The notes under the pieces are model-generated. The model saw only the letters and a list, made by a program, of their open reading frames with translations. It ran no database searches and was not told the DNA's origin. From contig CAMLSF010000097.1 of NCBI GenBank assembly GCA_946482615.1, positions 1 to 14,600 on the forward strand: a stretch of DNA of 14,600 nt. The letters run 5' to 3'. The DNA is from an uncultured Chromatiaceae bacterium (GTDB taxonomy: Bacteria; Pseudomonadota; Gammaproteobacteria; Enterobacterales; Alteromonadaceae). The translations under genes and the position numbers were made by a program. Positions 8,801 to 14,600 of this stretch are shown one piece after another. Numbering within the stretch: the stretch's first letter is position 1; the number at the start of each line of letters is the position of its first letter.

Positions 8801-9867
8801 TCGGAAAACAACTCCAGTAAAGGGCGGGCGACGCCCAGCTGCAAATTCTGTAACGAGGCCTGATAACCCAATTCATTCTGACTGAGTTGCAGTTGCAAAC
8901 CTGGCCAGCTTTGACTGCTGTTACTTAAGGTCATAGGGCTGGAACTTAAATTCCAGCCTTTGGCCATAGGCACCCAACGCAGATAACCATCAGATAAGGC
9001 CACTTTATTCCAGACCCCGTCTTTCAGCCAGCCGACGTTGTTGTCCGACAAAGCCACGTCAATTTGCTGTAACTTACCGGCTTTAATATCACCCCAGGCG
9101 GCAAAGTTCAGTTTGGCGCTGTTCAGTTTGCGGGTTTGAGGTAATAACTGCTGGAACCAGGGCAATAAATCCAGTTGCTGACTGGCCAGATACAACTGGC
9201 CCTGAGCTTTGGACGGCTCACCTGTTAAATCGATAATAAAAGACAAGGTATTGGCCGTGACATCAGCCACAGACAACTCCCCCCAGCCCTGGTGACGTTC
9301 ACCATCGTTTTGCCAGTTCAGGGCTTTAATTTCCAGCCGGATATCTTCATTTTGCGTGTTGTTAAACACCAGTTGGCTGTCGAGTACAGAGAAATGCTGC
9401 AGTTGTTTAAAAAACAAATCCTGCAAGGCATCAAATAACTGCTGGTTGTCTGTAGGAGCTGCAACCCCTGAGCCTAACCATCGCTGGGCATCCACTCTGT
9501 AGGTTAGACCTGTCAGCTCAAAGTGAGCAGCGCTGAGTTTCATGGTACGCAGCGAACGCCAGAAATCCAGCCTGACCCCGGTTTCCCTGACTGTTAATTG
9601 CGGCTGATAACTGCTGTCGAGCACTTCCAACTGCTGCAATACCAGCGCAGGCCCGGTGCCCTGCCAGCCTGCAGACAAAGCGCCAATCCGCACTTCAGTG
9701 CCATATTCGGCTTTGATCCACTGTTCAATATCAGTTTTATAACCAGGGGCATAAGGCAGGCCAAAACGCAGGGCAGAGACTAAGGTGGCCATCAACACGA
9801 CGAAGATAGCGAAAAAGATCCAGAGCTTGTGTAAGCAATAAAACCAGGCCTGTTTTACCGTTCGCAC
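5881..9867 (-). CDS. yhdP: YhdP, AsmA-like inter-membrane phospholipid transport protein
   Basis: A very large protein of 1328 residues (E. coli YhdP is 1266). It has an N-terminal membrane anchor at about residues 15-34 followed by LRFGLPYAPGYKTDIEQWI, the DUF3971/AsmA-like start. The long, beta-rich periplasmic body ends in the conserved KGFFYTEMKGDLQLDKG...VDGAAGKIEIQGYADL and LPKITSSLPVLVALLQFNPATG blocks. YhdP, with TamB and YdbH, forms a bridge carrying phospholipids from inner to outer membrane. Two local peculiarities are an Ala/Lys/Glu-rich helix-like segment at about 967-1000 followed by a CKSC pair (1017-1020), and a charged, lysine/glutamine-rich tail over the last 50 residues. 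The start is GTG, sharing one base with the rng TAG stop, which indicates coupled translation. The nitrilase-like gene begins inside its 3' end. Family assignment is firm; the transport role is from E. coli. Confidence 0.93.
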   Translation of the reverse strand: MRTVKQAWFYCLHKLWIFFAIFVVLMATLVSALRFGLPYAPGYKTDIEQWIKAEYGTEVRIGALSAGWQGTGPALVLQQLEVLDSSYQPQLTVRETGVRLDFWRSLRTMKLSAAHFELTGLTYRVDAQRWLGSGVAAPTDNQQLFDALQDLFFKQLQHFSVLDSQLVFNNTQNEDIRLEIKALNWQNDGERHQGWGELSVADVTANTLSFIIDLTGEPSKAQGQLYLASQQLDLLPWFQQLLPQTRKLNSAKLNFAAWGDIKAGKLQQIDVALSDNNVGWLKDGVWNKVALSDGYLRWVPMAKGWNLSSSPMTLSNSSQSWPGLQLQLSQNELGYQASLQNLQLGVARPLLELFSDGSEQLQSLLSYQLDGKVERLDLITENDQWYLSGQFNELSSAPVADVPGVKGFNGRFVASPHFGWLGLKAEEGALQWNQAFSKDWTYKGAELELAWRKRAGHWQILVPYLSLWQDAFSLEAELVVNLDDKPDMDLVAELHGVPVQNAEQFFPKFYMPESVINYLKPALVSGEVSSGKVLWSGDFSAYPYAEKDGVFQALADVTNAEFLFDENWPSLTDLSAELLFENASMLISSKSGYLVDAPVDQGVQVGIPDLYNADNLIIDIKQQLLAEQVTTLMQASPLHDSVGETLAYLGVTGPVKGDVRLTIGLNEPTVDVKGAIDFERNGVALSAPAIVGENLTGRLEFHNDLLTADDLQLFISNIPVQFGFRGEQQQDNYKVSLLSQGLQNSHELLLSLAPQLEQFATGPLNWQFKLDLLLAGEGYTYQADLALDLTDTELLLPAPLAKKSGQAGTVFWSSSGSQDNSVIALTYQDLVFFDASYVHAQGQIGRAHLSLGSKENAGFADGFTISANLDKTDFMPWFELIRQQVSQQSDEAGLLPALTSVKARVNTLTVTDDLSFELVQLQLKPGTDAWMLDLNSTQTKGQLKFAKDFMAQGIEANLEFLKLFPYDPVKAEAEALAAAESLAKLTKEQQIAKALAEVVKPEPMPWLADLPPIKLECKSCVFGPFDLGQLTMQTEADGERLLIQSFESRYKNHQLSIKGQWQKDADAGVTTLSASLTSPDFGQLMKDYHLSSAIAGSPAQVQIDSISWAGGPTQFNYATLGGKLNWQLGEGSLSEVSDKGARLLSLFSLGSLVRKLKLDFRDIFSKGFFYTEMKGDLQLDKGVVHTNNTMVDGAAGKIEIQGYADLVTRQLDYQMAFLPKITSSLPVLVALLQFNPATGLAALALDEIVESAEVVSKVNFVVTGNFDQPEVVEVARHTTEVEIPRSELLKAEQEKRLRLQQEQESKQKPVKPAASSKAKDKTREKANG

Positions 9868-11336
9868 TACATCATCACCACGTCAAATTGTTCCTGACCG
9901 TATTGAGGTTCGATCACAACACTGATTTGTTTACCAATAAAAACTTCAAGTTCAGCCATGCTGTGAAATTCATCATTAATTAATGCATCTTTTACCGCAG
10001 GCGATGCATAAACTACAAATTTATCTGCCACATAAGCCCGGTTCACCCGCACTATTTCCCGCAAAATTTCAAAACAGACGGTTTCAACAGTTTTTAAACT
10101 GCCACGGCCAGCGCAAACAGGGCATTCCCCACAAAGCACATGCTCCAGACTCTCGCGGGTGCGTTTGCGGGTCATTTCCACCAACCCCAACGCAGAAAAA
10201 CCATGAATATTAGTTTTGGTTTTATCCCGGCCCAAAGCCACTTCTAAACTATGCAGCACACGTTTCTGGTGCTCTTCGCTTTGCATGTCGATAAAGTCGA
10301 TAATAATAATGCCGCCCAGATTGCGTAATCTCAGCTGACGGGCTATGGCCTGAGTGGCTTCAATATTGGTGTTAAAAATGGTTTCTTCTAAGTTGCGATG
10401 GCCAACAAAAGCACCTGTATTGACGTCTATAGTGGTCATGGCTTCGGTTTGGTCGATCATCAGATAACCGCCACTTTTCAGCATGACCCTGCGCTCCAGT
10501 GCGCGCTGGATTTCATTTTCAACGTCAAATAAATCAAAGACAGGCCGCTCACCCGGGTAATACTCCAGCCTGGCCGTCATTTCTGGTACAAATTCTTCAG
10601 TAAAGGCATGCAGTTGCTGATAGGTCAGCTTGCTGTCAATCCGCACCCGCTCTAAATCAGAGCCGACAAAGTCACGTAAAATACGGTAGGCCAGCGTGAG
10701 TTCTTCGTACAACATGGTTTCTTTGCGGGCATTTTTTTTGCGCTTTAAAACCTTGGCCCAGAGTTTTTGCAAAAACTTACCGTCGTGCAGCAGTTCATCT
10801 TCACCTGCACCTTCAGCTGCAGTACGGACTATGTAACCGCCACTTTCATCCAGACAAGTGCTGACGATATCTTTTAAACGCTGACGCTCGGCTTCACTTT
10901 CAATACGCTGTGAGACACCAACATGAGCAGAACCCGGCATAAAGACCAGATGGCGGCTGGGTAAAGTGATATCAGTGGTTAAACGGGCACCTTTAGTACC
11001 TAATGGGTCTTTCACCACCTGCACCAGCAAAAACTGGCCTTCATGCACCAAAAGACGAATATCTTTGACAGGACCAGCTTTGAGCTCAGCGTCCGCTATG
11101 TTTAACCCTGTAGTGACAATATCTGAGGCATGTAAAAAAGCAGCTTTATCTAAGCCTATATCCACAAAAGCAGCTTGCATACCAGGCAAAACCCGGCTGA
11201 TTTTGCCCATATAAATATTGCCGACCAGCCCATGTTTGGCCTGCCGCTCGATGTGCACTTCCTGCAAGACACCGTTTTCAATCAAAGCCACCCGGGTTTC
11301 ACTTGGCGTGACATTGATCAGTAATTCTGCGCTCAT
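9867..11336 (-). CDS. rng: Ribonuclease G
   Basis: A 489-residue RNase E/G family endoribonuclease of RNase G length (489 in E. coli), without the long C-terminal degradosome scaffold of RNase E. The S1-type RNA-binding domain is near the N terminus (GNIYMGKISRVLPGMQAAFVDIG, about 39-61). The two magnesium-binding aspartates are in TTIDVNTGAFVG (D304) and IIIIDFIDM (D347). The zinc-link cysteines are in CPVC (C405, C408). RNase G matures the 5' end of 16S rRNA and cleaves AU-rich single-stranded mRNA. The gene sits directly after maf (ATGA overlap) and before yhdP (one-base TAGTG overlap); mreBCD-maf-rng is also the order in E. coli, where rng was once called cafA for its effect on axial filaments. 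Identification is firm. Confidence 0.97.
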   Translation of the reverse strand: MSAELLINVTPSETRVALIENGVLQEVHIERQAKHGLVGNIYMGKISRVLPGMQAAFVDIGLDKAAFLHASDIVTTGLNIADAELKAGPVKDIRLLVHEGQFLLVQVVKDPLGTKGARLTTDITLPSRHLVFMPGSAHVGVSQRIESEAERQRLKDIVSTCLDESGGYIVRTAAEGAGEDELLHDGKFLQKLWAKVLKRKKNARKETMLYEELTLAYRILRDFVGSDLERVRIDSKLTYQQLHAFTEEFVPEMTARLEYYPGERPVFDLFDVENEIQRALERRVMLKSGGYLMIDQTEAMTTIDVNTGAFVGHRNLEETIFNTNIEATQAIARQLRLRNLGGIIIIDFIDMQSEEHQKRVLHSLEVALGRDKTKTNIHGFSALGLVEMTRKRTRESLEHVLCGECPVCAGRGSLKTVETVCFEILREIVRVNRAYVADKFVVYASPAVKDALINDEFHSMAELEVFIGKQISVVIEPQYGQEQFDVVMM

Positions 11337-11896
11337 GGCTTATCCTTCAGTGTGAGCAACAACTGGGCAGTTTCATACAAGGGCAAACCCACCACAGCAA
11401 AGTAGCTGCCATCTATGCGTTGTACAAACTGACCTGCCAGTCCCTGAATACCATAACCACCGGCTTTATCTGCCGGTTCACCTGTGTTCCAGTACCAGAG
11501 TATTTCCTGTTCGGACAAGTCTTTAAACCAGACCTTAGTCGCAACAGTGGTACTGACTGTACCTTGTTCAGTGGCAATAGCTACTGCTGTTTTCACCCAA
11601 TGACTACGACCCGATAATAACCTCATCATGCGCTGAAAATCAGCTAAATCCACAGGCTTACCTAAAACTAAGTGGTCCACCTGCACTATGGTATCGGCGC
11701 CTAAGGTTGGAAGTGGAGTGCTTTGGCTGGAAAAACCGGCGCGGGCTTTTTGTTCCGCTAAGCGCAGAACGTATTGATCGGCTGTTTCGCCTGCTAACTG
11801 GCTTTCATCAATAGAACCGCTGACCAGCACAAAATCCTGCTGCAACTGGCCTAATAATTCGCGGCGACGGGGTGAAGCGGACGCAAGAGCTATCAT
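11333..11896 (-). CDS. maf: Maf/YhdE-type nucleoside triphosphate pyrophosphatase
   Basis: Maf proteins hydrolyse non-canonical or surplus (d)NTPs to NMP and pyrophosphate; the YhdE branch acts on dTTP and UTP. From the ATG at 11896 the protein has 187 residues, starting MIALASASPRRRELL, the family phosphate-binding motif. It continues with GADTIVQVD (D68 catalytic), LGKPVD, SGRSHWVKTAVA and GEPADKAGGYGIQG. An in-frame TTG at 11908 would add four residues and overlap the mreD stop (TTGA). The ATG is preferred because GAG lies 7 bases before it and because Maf proteins usually begin two to four residues before LAS. The stop overlaps the rng start by four bases. Its place between mreD and rng matches E. 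coli yhdE. The dTTPase/UTPase specificity is inferred from this position and overall similarity. Confidence 0.93.
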   Translation of the reverse strand: MIALASASPRRRELLGQLQQDFVLVSGSIDESQLAGETADQYVLRLAEQKARAGFSSQSTPLPTLGADTIVQVDHLVLGKPVDLADFQRMMRLLSGRSHWVKTAVAIATEQGTVSTTVATKVWFKDLSEQEILWYWNTGEPADKAGGYGIQGLAGQFVQRIDGSYFAVVGLPLYETAQLLLTLKDKP

Positions 11897-11904
11897 AATA
11901 ACAC

Positions 11905-12387
11905 TCAATGTATTTTAAACTGGCGGCGGATACGGCGTAATAACCAGAAGATCCAGGGCCAGACCGCAGCCCCTGTCACTACAGGCCATAAATAGGCCAT
12001 AGTGAATACCACACCAGTTAAGAAATGACTGAGCCAAAAGATAAAGTAATGATAAAACGCTAAAAACAAAGCTATTACCAGGCTTTGCTGCAAAATGGAG
12101 AAATTACGGATTTTTAAATGGTGGGCAGAGCAGAAATAAATAATGACGGAGTAAGCCAAAGCGTTGACGCCAAGCACAGTGCCAACCAACACATCCAGTA
12201 AAAACCCCACGACAAAAGCTGTGCCTATACTAACCCGGAATGGCAAAGCTAAAGCCCAGTAAAACAGCACCAGCAAAGGCCAGTCCGGGCGGAATAATTT
12301 CACCATAGCTGGCAAAGGCACTACAGCCAGCACCAAAGAGAACATCAGGGATAAATACACCAGATATAAACGATGTGACTTTTCCAT
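11905..12387 (-). CDS. mreD: Rod shape-determining protein MreD
   Basis: A 160-residue, strongly hydrophobic inner-membrane protein (162 in E. coli). Segments at about 10-30, 35-50, 55-87, 100-120 and 128-148 look membrane-embedded. The conserved GFLLDVLVGTVLGVNALAYS block is at about 61-80, and a basic tail (RRIRRQFK) probably faces the cytoplasm. MreD forms the elongasome scaffold with MreC and MreB. The ATG shares one base with the mreC stop (TGATG), and GGAG stands 7 bases upstream, giving a clear start. The stop is eight bases before the preferred maf ATG. Sequence conservation in MreD is low, but topology and position make the call secure. Confidence 0.94.
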   Translation of the reverse strand: MEKSHRLYLVYLSLMFSLVLAVVPLPAMVKLFRPDWPLLVLFYWALALPFRVSIGTAFVVGFLLDVLVGTVLGVNALAYSVIIYFCSAHHLKIRNFSILQQSLVIALFLAFYHYFIFWLSHFLTGVVFTMAYLWPVVTGAAVWPWIFWLLRRIRRQFKIH

Positions 12388-13274
12388 CAGAAATCTCCTG
12401 CCACAGCGGACACTTCAGCATCAGGCGGAGCTATCTGCTCGTCAATTTCCGGTTTAGCTTTAGGCCAGACTAATAATACATAACGAATACGATCCAACTG
12501 GGCATAAGGCCGGGCATAGACCTGTAAAAATGGCTGCTGCGCATTACGACTGATACGTACCACTTCAGCGACCGGATACCCCTCAGGGAAAATGCCATCC
12601 AGGCCTGAGGTAATCAGCTTATCACCCTGCTGAATATCAGCGCTGTGCGGAATATGCATCAGCCGGACTTCATCCGACTGCCCTAAGCCTTCAGCCACTA
12701 CGTGATCGCCATTACGCTCGACCCGCAAAGAGATAGCATGAGTAGTATCAGAAATCAGTAAAGCACGGCTGCTGGTAGGTCCAACACTGACAATTTGTCC
12801 CAATACACCTAAATCATCAATTAAGGGTTGCTGTGCGACTACGCCGTCGTTGCTGCCTTTGTTGATCACAATCTGGTTACTGAACGGATGACTGTACACA
12901 GCCAGCACTTCGGCGACCAGACGTTTGCTATCAGCCACAGGCACTGAGCCTAACAGGGAACGCAGTTTGTCATTTTCCTGCTGCAAAAACTGCAGGCGCT
13001 GCATCTGGGTATTTTGCCTGAGCAAGGTTTCACGCAGCTTCTGGTTTTGCTCCAGTAAACGCTGATGAGACATAAATTGTTCAGAAGCATCAGACAACAT
13101 AGCCTGAGGTAAATTGGCCAGATAATACAAAGGACTCACAGTTGCGGTTAAATAACTACGCAACTGTGTGGAACTGTCGGTAAATCTGTCCAGCGTCATT
13201 AGCCCAACACTGCATAAGACTGCAAGAAACAGTCGTAATGGCAGAGATGGGCCACGCTCAAAGATAGGTTTCAT
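12387..13274 (-). CDS. mreC: Cell shape-determining protein MreC
   Basis: A 295-residue bitopic membrane protein. A short cytoplasmic N terminus (MKPIFERGPSLPLR) leads to one membrane segment at about 14-29. A coiled coil rich in Q, L and E follows at about 66-108 (HQRLLEQNQKLRETLLRQN...QQENDKLRSLLG). The periplasmic MreC beta domain contains AEVLAVYSHPFSNQIVINKGSNDGV and LITSGLDGIFPEGYPVAEV. MreC links MreB and MreD to PBP2/RodA on the periplasmic side and activates wall synthesis. E. coli MreC is longer (367 aa), mainly at its C terminus; about 300 residues is common elsewhere. The ATG follows the mreB stop by 14 bases with no strong Shine-Dalgarno, so translation may depend on coupling to mreB. 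Confidence 0.96.
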   Translation of the reverse strand: MKPIFERGPSLPLRLFLAVLCSVGLMTLDRFTDSSTQLRSYLTATVSPLYYLANLPQAMLSDASEQFMSHQRLLEQNQKLRETLLRQNTQMQRLQFLQQENDKLRSLLGSVPVADSKRLVAEVLAVYSHPFSNQIVINKGSNDGVVAQQPLIDDLGVLGQIVSVGPTSSRALLISDTTHAISLRVERNGDHVVAEGLGQSDEVRLMHIPHSADIQQGDKLITSGLDGIFPEGYPVAEVVRISRNAQQPFLQVYARPYAQLDRIRYVLLVWPKAKPEIDEQIAPPDAEVSAVAGDF

Positions 13275-13288
13275 TCAGGACTGACTTG

Positions 13289-14530
<1,242 letters not shown>

Positions 14531-14600
14531 TTAGTTCAGTCGCTCCTGCCAGAAGATTTGGCGTTTGTTACCACGGAAGCGGCCAACACTGACTTCGGAG
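14531..14600 (-). CDS. mshQ: 3' end of an mshQ-like gene (MSHA pilus locus protein, partial)
   Basis: Only the last 22 codons lie in the window, ending in TAA at 14531-14533. They encode SEVSVGRFRGNKRQIFWQERLN. The closing pattern of phi-G-x-[FY]-RG-x-x-R-x-I-[FY]-W-[QR]-E resembles the C terminus of MshQ-type proteins with the DUF6701 domain (typically FGxYRGxDRIIYWRE). In Shewanella, Vibrio and related genera the MSHA pilin locus ends with mshQ directly upstream of mreB, in the same direction, as here. Both lines of evidence are recalled rather than searched and the fragment is short, so the call is moderate. Confidence 0.6.
   Translation of the reverse strand, partial: SEVSVGRFRGNKRQIFWQERLN

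Noticed and set aside
12230..12421. Alternative-frame minus-strand reading frame across the mreC/mreD junction
   Set aside because: It overlaps two well-supported genes, has no family features and is explained by codon bias in the overlapping frames.

Overview
This window is a compact, mostly housekeeping stretch of a gammaproteobacterial chromosome. The gene order (MSHA-type mshQ tail, then mreB-mreC-mreD-maf-rng-yhdP-nitrilase-tldD, then the darP/pmbA pair) and the protein sequences suggest an Alteromonadales-like organism such as Rheinheimera or a relative of Shewanella. The genus is an inference from memory of gene order and was not checked by any search.

Layout, left to right. The minus-strand pmbA (tldE) occupies the left edge and is divergent from plus-strand darP (yjgA), with a 167-bp intergenic region holding a REP-like hairpin and the darP promoter. 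darP converges on minus-strand pssA (phosphatidylserine synthase, phospholipase-D type), and a long near-perfect hairpin lies between them. A second hairpin with the same GGGTCAG/CTGACCC ends lies upstream of pssA, so pssA is bracketed by two related palindromes. From about 3.6 to 14.3 kb runs one tightly packed minus-strand operon: mreB, mreC, mreD, maf, rng, yhdP, a nitrilase-family amidase and tldD. After the 14-bp mreB-mreC gap, successive genes are at most 8 bp apart and most overlap by 1 to 8 bases. The likely mreB promoter is in the 14333-14530 gap, and the far right edge holds the last codons of an mshQ-like gene.

How the genes work together. MreB, MreC and MreD form the inner-membrane scaffold of the elongasome, which directs lateral wall synthesis. 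The downstream genes serve nucleotide-pool sanitation (Maf), RNA processing (RNase G), phospholipid delivery to the outer membrane (YhdP), repair of damaged glutathione (nitrilase-like amidase) and peptide degradation (TldD). TldD's partner TldE (PmbA) is encoded about 2.3 kb away, beyond pssA and darP. PssA supplies phosphatidylserine, the precursor of phosphatidylethanolamine. DarP is a 50S ribosome assembly factor.

I found no tRNA, rRNA, CRISPR array, insertion-sequence transposase or defence system, and nothing that amounts to a new multi-gene system. The most unusual content is the set of intergenic palindromes, chiefly the two GGGTCAG-ended elements flanking pssA and a GTAG-headed REP-like hairpin between pmbA and darP.
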